The position numbers and the translations under genes are program-made. The notes under the pieces are model-generated. The model was given only the letters and a program-made list of their open reading frames with translations, was not told the DNA's origin and searched no databases. 64,000 nt of DNA from contig NC_089221.1 in the NCBI RefSeq assembly GCF_963924675.1, forward strand, positions 7,623,851 through 7,687,850, written 5' to 3'. Shown here piece by piece: positions 38,901 to 50,395 of the stretch (position 1 is its first letter; each line of letters starts with the position of its first letter). The DNA comes from Phocoena phocoena. Taxonomy: Eukaryota; Chordata; Mammalia; Artiodactyla; Phocoenidae.

Positions 38901-39993
38901 CTCTCTGAGTCAAAAGAACAAAGTCTTAATTAGTGATTTAGGAACACAGTGAAGAAAGAAAAAAAAATGATTCCAGTTAATTTCAGGTTGTGGTAAGTAT
39001 TTAGTAGAGAATTATCTATACACTAAGTCTGTGGTTTTGTCTATATAAATATTAATCACATAGCAAATAACTGCATACAGTATTTTACTGAGGCTCCCAC
39101 TGAACCCATTTCACTGGCTATAAGCCTTGCTACATTTTAATTAAAAAGTACTGAAAGCCAGCTTGTTTCTCATGGATCAATAGGATAAGTTTATGTGATA
39201 TGGGGAGTAAGAATCCTGAAAGTGATGTGAAATTCACCTACTTGGATTTTCTCCCATAAACGAGAATGTACTTTAAATATGCAAGAAAGAGTCAATTATG
39301 ACAACTGTAGATTTTATGAGGCCAAAACCAAATGTCTGAGTCTATAGAAAGCAACAAACTGTTAAATGCGAGACTGAACTCAAATGTCCCTATGAAGTGT
39401 GGAAAGCTTAAAATACACATGGAAAAGGATCCCCCCTTCTGGGTTGTCCTGCAGCTTCACTGAGGGTACCTGTTAATAGACAAGTGCATAGTTGTAAATA
39501 TAACCAAAATACTGACTATGTTCTCACCTCCATGCCAGTGCTTCATTTAGTTGTGATGGAAAACTTACCTCATCCGAGCAATACCATCTGGACCCAGGAC
39601 CAGCTCAGGCCCTATTCAGGATTGGAGGTTTGAGACTTGAATTCAATTCTAGTTGAATTCTAACAAGAACAATCATTCTCCAGCAGACCCATAGGCTTAG
39701 TCTCTGGGGAGCCCAGCACAGAGATGCCCACTGTCCTTGCATCTCCAGTCCCTTGGAAACTGCTCAGCTGAATGAACTGTGCAGGCTCCACGGCGGCCCA
39801 ATGATGCTGTCAACCCCAAGCTTTGGTCAAAATTAAAGAATGCCAGAAAAAGAGGAGGGTCATCCAGCTCAACAGAAAGGGATGCCACAGATAAGCTGAG
39901 CCGGATCCAAAACTGAAGCTGCAGGGGAACCGACCACACTGGGATGACAGTAAGCGCGAGGATGGCGATGCCGGGAGCAGAGAGGGTACATAC

Positions 39994-40137
39994 CTTTCCT
40001 CGCGGTTCTGTCCCACACACACCCGGCCCCCGTGTCGCGGAGTAGGGTTGCTGCAGGACCTCTGGCGCACCTGGAAGCCGATCCCGCAGGTGGTGCTGCA
40101 GGGAGACCACAAGGTCCAGGGGGTCCAGCCTCCACTC
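39994..40137 (-). CDS. SEMA5A: SEMA5A internal exon, second thrombospondin type-1 repeat
   Basis: A 144-nt symmetric exon: one base, 47 codons, two bases. After the split Arg it reads SGGWTPWTLWSPCSTTCG, continues through QVRQRSCSNP and RHGGRVCVGQ, and ends NREE plus AG. This TSR has three regularly spaced tryptophans, which are C-mannosylation-type WxxW motifs. It also has CSTTCG, matching the protein O-fucosylation consensus CxxS/TCG. Acceptor: CTCCCCCAG at 40139-40138. Donor: GTATGT from 39993 down. Because its length is a multiple of three and both ends are the same phase, skipping it would keep frame while removing most of one TSR. Its neighbours are the TSR1 exon, 5.5 kb upstream in gene direction, and the TSR3 exon, 10.5 kb downstream. 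Confidence 0.95.
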
Positions 40138-42660
40138 CTGGGGGAGGAAGCCACGGGGTCATTGGGTCCAACTGGCTCGGAGCCCAACCTCTGTCTGCAC
40201 CCGCCCCCAAATTCACACGTTCCCGACACGGACCACTGACTGTGGGCTGTGAAGGAAAAGCCCGCAAAGAGCCATGGGAATAAAGGTCCTATCACAGGAA
40301 CCTCAATCACTGTGAGGTTTTCTTCCCCACGTATCTGATTTTAGAATCAAAATAGAAAATCTGAGAGTCAAGTTTTAGCAATATTAGGAACAATTAAGAA
40401 AGTTTAGTTATGAAAACATTAAACTAATGAAAAATAATGTTATTTCACTGAAAAGCAGTTAGAGATGAATCCCTGAAACCTGAGAGCTTATGAATTTAGT
40501 TGACTTGTACCATGTCAGTTATCATCTATGAAAACTGCACATTTGAACAAAATACTCATCTAAATGTTTATTTTAAAAATCTGTTCACATCAGTGAAAAT
40601 CAGTAACTTTCTCGATGGCATTCACATTGATAAAGAGCACCGTAATGTGCCAGGTTTTAAAACAAGCTTTATTAAAAATGAAGAATGGGTATTTTAAATT
40701 CAGATTCTTGGCTATTTTCTTGCAATTTGACAAAGACATAGTATATAAATAGGAAGTGCAAATTGCATATATCTTTATTTATGTTGTTATACATATAAAA
40801 TAAGGTAGATATATTAAAAATGTAAAATAAAAGAAAATGAACCACTTTTATAAAAGTGGTTTACAAAATAAACTGCTACTAGCAGCTAGAGAAAATTTTT
40901 GTTCGATATTGTATTTTTTCCTTAACATGACTGCATGTAGAATATTTATAATTTAAATATATCCCTTAGCAGTTTGTCCCTGCTATTTAAAAACAAGCTA
41001 TAGGAATAAATAAAAAATATTTTTAAGTATTAAAATATCTGTTAAATCCAGAGTCCAAACTCCCACACAGATGGTTTACTGCATGTAGAATTTTTTTTAT
41101 TTCTCTAATTGCATATGTGTTTCTAAATAGCTGTTACTCTCATCTATAGGATTTATAGTTCCACTGAAAAAAATCAACTCACATGAATTCTTATTTTACT
41201 TTATATGTTCCTTTAAAAGCGTGGCGGTCCACAGCTCAAGGTACAAACAACAAATTACGTATGTAACTTCTAACACAATTTCAAATGCAAGTTCCTCTGA
41301 GAAAATACTTAGTGTATTTCATATTTCCCTACTTTATCTTCTGAAACTTAAAAATAATCTCAATAAAATATAAATGATACCTCGATGTGCAATACAATGA
41401 CAAAGCTGCTTTGTGATCATTTAACCAAAATAACACAAAATAAGACAGACTTCCCAATTTGCTTCTAAAAGTAATTAGTATCTTATACGTCATTACCTAC
41501 ACAATTTTAAAAAGTATCCAAGTAATTCATTGAATTACATGCAAAAATAGCAATTTCAACATGAATAAAATGACATTTTTACTTTCAAAGTTTCTTTATA
41601 TATGAAAAAAATGGTTAGATAATGCAGGAAACACTGCTTCCAAAATTGTTTGGAAATTCTTAATTTCCTAAACCTTTTAACAAACGTGACATCTGATGAT
41701 ATAGTCTACTTACAATCTATGGAACCTGCTGTATACAGGGAGGTAGGTAAATTGAAGTGTTTGTAAATAATAGGAGTATAATACCTGAGGGAATAAATGA
41801 ATATACTGTCCATGAGTGTGACTATTCTATGGAGCTGGGTTTGCACAACTTAGAAACGCTGCTTTGCGGCAGACGTAGTAGCAGGCAACCGAAGAAGTAA
41901 GCATATATCAGCAGATGGATCATTTTTGTGATGAAGTCAGTCCAAAACAATCCACTTATGCATTTAAAACATCACTAAAGCAGGTTCGTTTATTTGAATT
42001 TTAGTCTTGAAATAACCACTAATTGTATCACGGCTCTGCTTAGTGAATGACATTCCACAGCTAGAACCAGAGCCGAGGAGGTATCCATAAACAAGTCACA
42101 GTAAGGCCTGTGATAGTCCTTGTTTTCCATGAAACAATATAAAAAAGAATATTACTCATTGACTATAATCTTCCAACAGTAACAGTTCTATGGCTTTTAT
42201 AAAGTTTCTGCCAGGCATCGTGGAAACCAACTTAGCTTTATAGAAATAATGCAGTGCATAATGCAAGGTTGATGTGTTGTAGTTTTCTGTAATAACACAA
42301 ATAATGTAATCTCTGTAGCCCTGATGGGCTCCTTTCAACTTTGTGCAGTGATCTGAGCTGGCCTATGGAAAAGGTGAGCAGAGGGCAAAATCCGCCCTTG
42401 TGGCTTGCCTTTCCTTATCTGACGGACCTTCTCCTCTTGGGCAGGCAGAGCCCTCACGCCCTGGGTTCCCGTATGGTGTGGTCACCCAACGTGCTTTTCA
42501 GTGTTAGTGATGTCACAGACTCACAGACAACTCGCCCAGAGGTCTCTGCATTCTAAATAGGCTCCTGGAGAGAAGATAACACTTAATAAAAATATCCTAC
42601 ATGAAGTGAAGCAGAAGAGTTCGGAGACTGATCCAAGAAGCTTTCTTGGTGCTTGCTTTT

Positions 42661-42723
42661 TAAAATTTTTTATCTTTTTTATTGAAGTGTAATCTACTTC
42701 CAATGTTGTGTTAGTTTCAGGTG
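42661..42723 (-). mobile_element. Extremely short L1 3' end insertion
   Basis: In complement only about 60 bp of L1 3' UTR plus an A-rich tail is present ('CACAACATTGG' region). Near-matching direct repeats (TCTTGGTGCTTG at 42644 and TCCTGGTGCTTG at 42724) suggest one insertion. Confidence 0.65.
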
Positions 42724-43326
42724 TCCTGGTGCTTGTTTTAAAATATGAAATGTTGCTGTGGTCACAGTGCTATAGGTGATGCAGGGAAGGGAGGACCAAA
42801 TTGAGTATAGTTGTAAAAGAAAAATCAAACAAACAACAACAAAACGATATACAAAGGAGACAGGAAACCTACTCCACGGATCACACTGTTTGAACCATTC
42901 TCCGGGTTACCCAGCAGCAGATGTTAGCTGAGCTGGGACATTCGGAGCACAGCTGTGTGATTAAGGACTTGGCTTCTATCTCCCAGCTACTGGGAGATAG
43001 TGTGCAGTAGTGGACGCTGTGGTCTGCCTTTCTCCAGATGCTGAGGGTGTTGGTGGTTACGACTCTCAGGTGAGAGGATCTAACAGCATCAAAGAGCTGC
43101 CAGCTCTGGAGCTTCCTGTGCGACCAGCTGAGGTCTTTGTGCGGCCTGCAGCCCAGCTCTGCCCAGCTTCCTGCTCCCCTCCCCCACCCCAGCTGCAGAT
43201 GCTCAGAGCCCTCTGCAGTTTCATTCCCGCACACAGACGATCTCGCTGTCACTGATTCTCCGGACCAACCCAGGATGGACACAGGTTTTGCTCCTAGAGA
43301 AAAGTCCCCTAAGAAGGTATAGGTAA

Positions 43327-43510
43327 GGACTTCCCTGGTGGTCCACTGGTCAAGATTCTGCGCTTCCAATGCAGGGGCTGCGGGTTTCATCCCTGGCCGG
43401 GGAACTAAGGTCCCACCTATATGTATGTAGAACTGAATCACTTTGCTGTACACCTGAAACTAACGCAACATTGTAAATCAACTATATTTCAATAAAAAAA
43501 TTTTAAAAAT
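43327..43510 (+). mobile_element. SINE-L1 chimeric retrotransposon
   Basis: 43327-43416 is the 5' part of a tRNA-derived SINE ('GGACTTCCCTGGTGGTCCAC' to 'GGGGAACTAAGGTCCCAC'). It joins directly to 43417-43510, the L1 3' terminus in the same orientation ('GAATCACTTTGCTGTACACC', 'CAACATTGTAAATCAAC', 'CAATAAAA' and tail). The exact 15-bp duplication AGAAGGTATAGGTAA at 43312-43326 and 43511-43525 flanks the whole unit, so the two parts entered together. A minus-strand ORF at 42881-43453 crosses it and is not a gene. Confidence 0.88.
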
Positions 43511-43629
43511 AGAAGGTATAGGTAACAAACGTTGAAAGTTGCAGACTTATTGTATTTAGATGACAAAGTCCTGTCAAAGCTTCAAGGCTTCCTTGACGTT
43601 CTACCTTTCTGCTTAGCTAGTTACAATTC

Positions 43630-43644
43630 TCTCTCTCTCTCTCT
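43630..43644. repeat. Short (CT)n run
   Basis: Seven CT units. Confidence 0.8.
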
Positions 43645-45377
43645 GTTCCTCCCTCCCGCCCCAGGAATTAGAATTCAGAAGTGACATACACATTCCTGTG
43701 TTCATTTTAATTATAAAATTAAACCAGATTTTCCTGATTGATAGGAAGTCTGACTTGACCCTGGTTTGATAATAAAGTCTGGCTTAGCTAATTACCTTAT
43801 ATTGTGGGTTCATTTCCATAAATTGAATGCCTTTAATCTGCGGCTCCAAGATAGTGAGAAAACAAATTTAAATGATGTGATACAATAAAAGCGTTTAATC
43901 AAAGATATTATATTTGCAAAATGTATTGAACTAGCAATATTTTGAATTTCCCAACAGTTTCTGAGTATAGTGGATTAAACAACTACAATGATAAATAAAG
44001 AAGAACAGGTTTAATTTAGCATCATTAGATCAGTCTCTGTAAAGACTTTTGGATGTACTTTGCACAAATTGAGGAAGCACTTGACGTTGCTGACTGAGCC
44101 AAAAAATATGGGTTTGTAAGTTAGGTGGTTTCCAGTTTTTTGCTTCCAACAAAATTGAGGCCAACATAGACAGGTTATCAACTGATAAAGGGCATTAAAA
44201 ACAATCTCTGATGTTAGGTTACCATACTTTGGGCAGACAGCTTCAAAGGAATATGTAGACTAGGAGTCCCCTGCTGCTAGAACAAAAAGCATTTGCTGCC
44301 AACCGGCCAAATCCACTTGCTCCATTGTCTCTTTCCTTTGACAGCATCAGTGGCTTCCAATGGTTAGAAGCAAGTTAGCGGAATGGGCCGTCTCTCCAGA
44401 CCCTGCCCTGAGGTGGTTCATAAGAAAGAAGGCAAATCTCAGATAGAATCTGGTGACACACACGAAACTGTGACATGGCCTGTTTTTGTAAATGTTGGAG
44501 TCCCAGCTTCCTATCCCTCAGGCATGCTGAAATGTACATTCATGAGAGAGTCACATGAAGCAGATGTGATGCTGCTGACAGCAGACAGCTGCTCTAGCCA
44601 GCTTTCTACTCAGAGGGGGGAAAGGTATCCTACTCCGTTATCAGGGCGGACGCTACCCCCCAATCCACGCAAGGACAGAGATGCATGCACGGTGTATCAG
44701 CTCATGTATTCTTGGACACACCCCTTAATTCATCAACCCAAATTTATCCCTAACAGCCCACATACCAGTAAGTGACGCTCTCATGCATATTTGGAAAGCA
44801 ATACGCACTGTTAGAAGCGGGCTCCTCTACAGTGTGGGCACCAGTGTAGGACAGTTTCGGTAGTTTCAGAAGCAGCCCCTAGAGTGATATTCCTGAATCT
44901 GTAAAGGACGGATCTAGGGTAGCGACTAAAGTTCCCGTGATGTAGCTGTGATGGGACTGCTGTCACTCACAATGTTTGTACTTGGACAGTGTGGTTTCCG
45001 GGCGCGGTGGTCTTCATAGCAAGTTTCTCACCTGCCCCCTAAAAGAATGGTGATAAACTAGATACCTCTCAACTACTTGTAAGTTGGCATCGAATTTTTT
45101 TTTCGTCAAAAGCTTCGGAAGTTGCAAAGGTATAATTTCTGTTACATCACTATTTAAATGTGTGAGGGAATTTAAATGCCACAGTGATTTGATAGCCACC
45201 TTCCCATTTAAAAACTTGATGAGCAGGGTCTAATTAAACATTCAGAAATTTTATGCTTTTCCTTCTTCTAACGTCCTGCACTCTCAAAATACTTTCCCTC
45301 ATCTAACAATGAACACATGAATAGGTTTAGATTTGTCTCAACATATAAACAGGCTTAAATCTAATTGGTAATTGTTT

Positions 45378-45425
45378 AAATTGTAGTACAGTTGATTTAC
45401 AATATCGTGTTAGTTTCAGGTGCCC
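45378..45425 (-). mobile_element. L1 3' end fragment
   Basis: 'TAGTACAGTTGATTTACAAT' followed by 'CGTGTTAGTTTCAGGTG' is the reversed L1 terminus. An AT-rich ATGTATAT stretch follows to 45495. Confidence 0.65.
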
Positions 45426-45675
45426 GGTACAATGGCTCAGTTACACATACATATGTATATTATATATATGAATATGTATATATGTATATTACACACCTAA
45501 TCTGTAATTTTAAATCTACTCTCATAGATCACGTCATTTTTAAGTGGTAAGTGTCCCTGTCTTTTTCTGACATTTCTCTTGAAGAGGGAAGGCACGTATT
45601 AGAAGTGATTTCCTAAATTCCTCTGCAGGCTGAGCTCACACGTGAGTTTAAGCCCGAGTGTTGCGAGGGACACAC

Positions 45676-45857
45676 CTGGAACAGTTAGCGATCTCCATGC
45701 GGGGGCCCTCGCACTGCCAGCCGCCGCACTGGGGGGCCGGGCTGTCGCAGGAGCGGGTCCGGCAGAGGCAGGATCCCACGGTGCTGCCGTCGGTGTGCGT
45801 GCATGGCGTCCACGCTGACCACGCACCGAAGTGCCCATCCACGGTGAGATTCCTCAT
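45676..45857 (-). CDS. SEMA5A: SEMA5A internal exon, first thrombospondin type-1 repeat
   Basis: A 182-nt exon: 60 codons plus two bases of a split codon. It starts MRNLTVDGHFGAWSAWTPC and ends MEIANCS plus AG. It encodes the first TSR of the extracellular stalk, with the WxxWxxC start, the cysteine pattern of RTRSC and CGGWQC, and a candidate N-glycosylation sequon at NLT. The NCS near the end is a poor sequon. The repeat lacks the CxxS/TCG O-fucose motif. The acceptor (TTCCTAG) is at 45859-45858 with a good pyrimidine tract, and the donor GTGTGT is at 45675-45674. The split AG joins the first base of the next exon to give AGG (Arg). The initial ATG is simply the first in-frame codon after the splice, not a translation start. 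SEMA5B differs strongly in this repeat, so the SEMA5A call is firm. Confidence 0.94.
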
Positions 45858-46019
45858 CTAGGAAGCAGATACAAATGTGGATGTCAGAAAGGGTCAAGGC
45901 TGCAAACATAATAGGGAAAAAATGAAAGGTCTCCCACAAGACCATCAGAACTCATCTGGAATATTTCATATTACGATTAAAAAGAGAGGAACAGAGATGT
46001 ATTTTGAAGTAAAGCTGCA

Positions 46020-46145
46020 GAGGTCATCGGTGGAGACAGTGATGGAGGAGAGGGAGGGGAAAAAAGAGGCAGAGGGGAGGAGGGGGCAGAAGAAAAGAGG
46101 GATAAGAAGGATATGGTTCTATCTGCCTCCCTCAAGGAGGAGGGG
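46020..46145. repeat. Polypurine tract (GA/GGGAG-rich)
   Basis: On the plus strand nearly all bases are purine across 46039-46110, with GAGGAGAGGGAGGGG and GGAGGAGGGGGCAG blocks. This is the kind of sequence that can form triplex (H-DNA) structures. In gene orientation it is a polypyrimidine tract 160 bp or more upstream of the TSR1 acceptor. Confidence 0.7.
46111..46137 (+). repeat. 27-bp dispersed repeat, copy 1
   Basis: Starts ATATGGTTC and ends CCCTCAAGG. Identical over 27 bp to 48463-48489 in the same orientation. The flanks do not match. Confidence 0.95.
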
Positions 46146-46504
46146 GAGATGTAACGACTTGTCAATCAAGCGATACTAGGCTTGTTCACTCATGTGAGAA
46201 ACCCAAGGAACAAGAAGAATTGGAGTAAAGAATCACATCTGTACTACTCTGTTGCATTTTTATGTACCTTAAAATAATGCAAGATTGGTCAGCTAGCATT
46301 ATGTAAGACCTGGCCTCAAAAGTCACCTCAAACTGACAACATTTAATTGATAATGTATTAAAAGAGTGTGTATTAAGCAACCGGAACCTACTAGTTGTAA
46401 GGCGCATCCCCGTCAAACCCGTCCTATATCCACCCTCCAAGAGTTTGTAAGCTGGCCAGGAGGAGCTGGACCGCTCATCATTACTACAAGTAAATCCAGT
46501 GATG

Positions 46505-46660
46505 GAGCTCTGAGCAGGGGCTGTGGGCGGAGAAGGGGCTCTCGGCAAACTCGCAGGATCCGGAAGGACGGTTAGGAGGCTGCGCTGTGCCCTGAAGCAC
46601 GAGAGAGGCGCCAGGTGACGGAGTCGTCCGGGGCCGCCGAGGGGAGCAGCCTGAGCGATG
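46505..46660. promoter_or_regulatory. Intronic CpG cluster
   Basis: About 14 CpG dinucleotides in about 155 bp (e.g. the GACGGAGTCGTCCGG and GCCGCCGAGG blocks) in an otherwise CpG-poor intron. It could be a cis-regulatory element or a young GC-rich repeat. No TATA box or transcript evidence is available. Confidence 0.35.
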
Positions 46661-48217
46661 ACAGAGGGGAATGATGCTGCTGTGTGCTATTGAGGGCAAG
46701 CAGGCTCTAATGTCGCTGGGACGCGAGCAGGTGGTCCAGAGGAAGCAAAACGGAGAGCTGAGCTAGGAGCCACGGCAGGGTCTGAACAGAGGGCCCGGAT
46801 GCTCTGTGATGTGTACGTTCTGAGGGCCTCCAGGGAGCGTGGAAGGCAGGGGCCTCTCTGGCGGGCACCCCGGCCCATGGTGACTAGCTCCAGTGCAGGT
46901 GGAAGACCGCACGATGTCACCGTAAATCTGACCAGGGAATTTTCTCAGGAGCTAGAGTGTCCTCCAGATTTGAGAGTCTTGGGACCCAGCCTTCAGATCA
47001 CCCAGACCCCAAAAAGGAATCTCCCCTCTGAAAAGGGACAGAAGAAGGCCTAAAGTCCAAACCTCCTAAATTTAACATGAGGCCTTATGCATTTCTTAGA
47101 AAATATGACAAACGAAGAGAAGGGATCACAAGTAAGTTACGTGCTTTCACGTTACTCCCTGCTGCCCCACCTTCTCGCCCAAATGGTCCCACCCTGGATG
47201 ATTCTGGGGGATTAAAGACTCATCATTCACGCAGGAGAGGACTCCACAGAGGAGACAGTTAATTTCTCTGGGGCAAACTCTACCTGCACGACACAGTTTC
47301 AGAACAAAGCTGACACCATATTTTGTGTATGAAAATCCAAGTGAGCTTTACCTCTGCTCTGTATCCAAATACAACAGGAAAGAGTAAACGTTAAGCATGT
47401 CCATCTCCTCTGACCTGGCTGGTTGCCCATCTCCAGCTGCCACAGTTATGACTCTACCCCTCTTGTTTCTTATCGATACTCCAAGACTGTACACTCCCAC
47501 TAACCACACCTGGCTATTTCTATAAGAAGCAGGGACAAAAGGGAAAGGATGAAACTGCATGATCCTCTGGATTCAGAGTGATTCACCGGATCCCACCCAG
47601 AGTGAGGCGATGTACAAAGGCAGATGTTTCCTAAGAGGAAAATATCCCCATTTCTAAGGTCCTGTGACCTCCCCCGTCCCACCAGGATAAGAATACCGCT
47701 CCTACCATACGGTGACCTCAGTGTTTTCTTGGAGAACAGACCCCTGCGTTCGAGGGGGTTCACACCACGAATTTCTCCCTGAATTTGTTGTTAAAGCAGC
47801 AAAGGCCCTGCCACTTGAGAGTTTCAGGATTCCTCCTCCATCCTTTAACAGCCCTCTTGCTGCCTCTGGCCGAAAGGGCTCTCGTGCAGGCAGAAAAGGG
47901 ATCAGCAGATGCTCGCACTGGGGTTGACCATGCTCACAAGTCCAAACACCTGCCCGCTATGGAAGTGTGGCTATGACTGTTCTCACGGTAAAAGCATGAA
48001 GCCCTTGCTCATGGAGCCAGCATCAGTAATAACAGGGATCACACAGCATATTTGTATAATATCTACACAGTATAGGTCCATATTATTTTGACTGATCGTG
48101 ATCATTACTATTACTTTGTGAATGTGCTCTGAGTCTGGGGAGCCCCCCTCTGCTGCTCTGCCTCAGGGTGCCGTGAGGGGCTGGGCATGGGGGCTGACGC
48201 ACCAGCTACCTGTGCTA

Positions 48218-48262
48218 TGGGGGTGGGGGAGGCGGGGAGGGGGGAGGGGGCGGGGCCGGGGG
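48218..48262 (+). promoter_or_regulatory. G-run cluster / GC box (possible G-quadruplex)
   Basis: More than six runs of four or more G separated by one or two bases, including GGGGGCGGGGCC, an Sp1-type GC box. The plus strand satisfies the usual four-run G-quadruplex pattern several times over. It is antisense to the SEMA5A transcript, so any G4 would form in DNA rather than in the pre-mRNA. Confidence 0.6.
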
Positions 48263-48462
48263 ACCATCCGTCCCTAGTAAAGAGGGGTGATGAGACTTTC
48301 TATCCTTGGGCTGTGCTCCGAGGCTAAGGAAAACGGCACCTGAGTACTTGTCAAGTGGTTGGCACAGGGACTACTGTCTAGTTAAGGGCCGACCAGAGGT
48401 AAAAGCGTTGCATGGATCACACAGAAATGATGCTGAGTTCCATTTTGATTTCACAAATGCAA

Positions 48463-48489
48463 ATATGGTTCTATCTGCCTCCCTCAAGG
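48463..48489 (+). repeat. 27-bp dispersed repeat, copy 2
   Basis: Exact copy of 46111-46137, 2352 bp away in the same intron. Not a family I recognise. Confidence 0.95.
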
Positions 48490-50215
48490 CATCAGACAAG
48501 ACCCAGATCTGGGCCACAAGGAAGCCAGTTCCCTAGTCTTCCCCATCTGCTTCTGGCATGTAGGTGATGGCTGGAAGGGGAAATTGGGGACAAGAATTCT
48601 TACAGTGGGATAAAAAGGAGAAGGGGGGCTTCTACTACTGCTTGACACAGTTTCACATTGAAAACATTTCACAACTTTTATTCAATTTCCTGGTAGGCTT
48701 GGGCCATTGGCTGGCTTTGTACAGGATATGAGGGACTCCTTACTGAGCGGGTTATGGGTGGACAGATAAACTGTGGAAAGGGGGGATTATCAGAGCCCAG
48801 GACTGGACTGTGCTTCCAAGGTGCTGCTCTGCGTGTGATGTAGGGGTACACAGTTGTGCCTGTTACACCCCAAACACACACACAAACATATATGTCACAG
48901 CTCATGGAAAATCGTGCAAAAACCTAAGGCGCTTAAAAGTGAATTTTTAAAGCAACATGAAAAACCAATCAAAAGAGCATATCACCATCCATGTAGTTTA
49001 TCACATCATGTTGATCTAAAATTTTACATCAAAAACGTCCTCCTTCTCTGAAGGCCTGCTGTGCTGTAGACTAGACTCCAACCCAGCCCAGAAGGAGCCA
49101 GAAGCCTCTAGAAGGTTTGCTGGAGGTTCAGGCAAAGGGAGCCCACGAGTTACAGAGTATAAAATATCACGGCTTCATGGTACCAGTGAGGTTTCAGAGG
49201 TGAAGATCCAAGTCTTAAGCACATGCATTTATGATGGTCCTGGCAAGATTGTGGAATGAACGTGATGAGGGCAACCTGGGCAGAGATGTGGGTGGGGTTA
49301 AGGGAACCATCAAGGGATGCGGAAGCCGCAGGGAGCAGAAACACGGGGAGCTACGACCGTGCTCATCCCGCCGGCCTGCTGGGGAGAGGGGAGGACAGGT
49401 TATGGGGGCCTGAGGGAAGAACAGAGCCTGGGAAGGGGCTGCCTGACAGGGGCTGTGATGTGGCATGAAGCCCTGGCCAAAGCTGCAGGCTGAGCTGAAG
49501 GAGGGCAGGAAGGAGGACCCCAGCCTCATTCCCCTGCCCGTGGTGCACACTGGCCAGACCCAAGACAACAAGAAAGCCTGGGAGGAGAGAGAGAACAGTC
49601 TGGAAGTGGGGAAGCTCAGGCCCTTGGGGCAGGGGTGGGGAGGGGATGTGGACTGACTAGCACAGACCAGCATCACCATCACCAGAGGCTCTCTGAGACT
49701 TCCGGTTCCTTCCATTTGCCTCCTTGTCTGTGACGGTGAGAAGGGTCATGTAGGTCAGGGAAGTCCTTGTGATTTTTGAATATCTACGAATCCCCCCAAT
49801 ACTGATTAGAAACTTTTGTAGGGGCAGGTGATTTGGGGACCTGCAAAGATGGGTTAATTCTCTTAAATCCCCCTTGGCTTCCGTTTCCTTGTCTAAAATG
49901 CAAAGGAAACAGCACAGAGATTGTTAGGATCTCTATAACTACAAGAGATCATGAATATACAAAACTCGAAGATTTGTGAAGTCGGGGGGAAATACGATAT
50001 GATGGTGATGACCGAATAAAGACGGAAGCAGCAATCATTCGGAATGTTGGAAGAGGACATTTTATGACGGAAAAATATGTAGAAACTGGCAAACTAAAAG
50101 AATAAGTCAGTGACTTGTAGAAAGGGGCCTGCAGGGCCGTGAGTTGAGTGCCAGCTGAGGTGGCCTTTGTAGAAGCTAAGCTTATCAGTGAGGTGAGGCA
50201 CTGCACTGAGTGACT

Positions 50216-50395
50216 GACAGGTATTATCTCACTGCATCTTCACAGCATCCCTAGAGCGTACATCTCACTTTATAGATAGGAAAACTGAAGTCCAGGTGTC
50301 ACTCAATTAGCTCAAAGTCACCCTGGTTGTAAAAGACCCAAGACTCAGTCTAAACAAGCTTAATCCAGAGCCTGTGATCTCAGCCATTTCATTGG
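50216..50395 (+). mobile_element. MIR-like relic
   Basis: 'GGTATTATCTCACTGCATCTTC', 'TTTATAGATAGGAAAACTGAAG', 'TAGCTCAAAGTCAC' and 'GAGCCTGTG' run in MIR order. Confidence 0.6.

Larger units (their letters stand above)
29504..39993 (-). other. SEMA5A: SEMA5A intron between TSR2 and TSR3 exons
   Basis: A 10490-bp intron bounded by GT and AG. It contains a minus-strand L1 3' end (30.50-31.20 kb), a CHR SINE (31.50-31.70 kb) and a MaLR-type element with an L1 and a TA microsatellite inside it (34.28-37.63 kb). Stretches 29.5-30.5, 31.7-34.2 and 37.7-39.9 kb appear unique, with no gene or repeat I can support. Confidence 0.85.
40138..45675 (-). other. SEMA5A: SEMA5A intron between TSR1 and TSR2 exons
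   Basis: A 5538-bp intron bounded by GT and AG. The part from 40.3 to 42.3 kb is markedly AT-rich with no recognised repeat. A tiny L1 3' end sits at 42.66-42.72 kb, a SINE-L1 chimera at 43.33-43.51 kb, a short CT run at 43.63 kb and an L1 3' fragment at 45.38-45.43 kb. The remaining sequence (43.65-45.3 kb) shows nothing I can name. Confidence 0.85.

Noticed and set aside
42881..43453. 190-codon minus-strand open frame
   Set aside because: It runs through the SINE-L1 chimera and unique intron, has no recognisable domain, and starts within L1 sequence.
49215..49715. 166-codon minus-strand frame
   Set aside because: Low-complexity Ser/Pro/Leu-rich translation of a G-rich strand, with no splice-site support or known domain.
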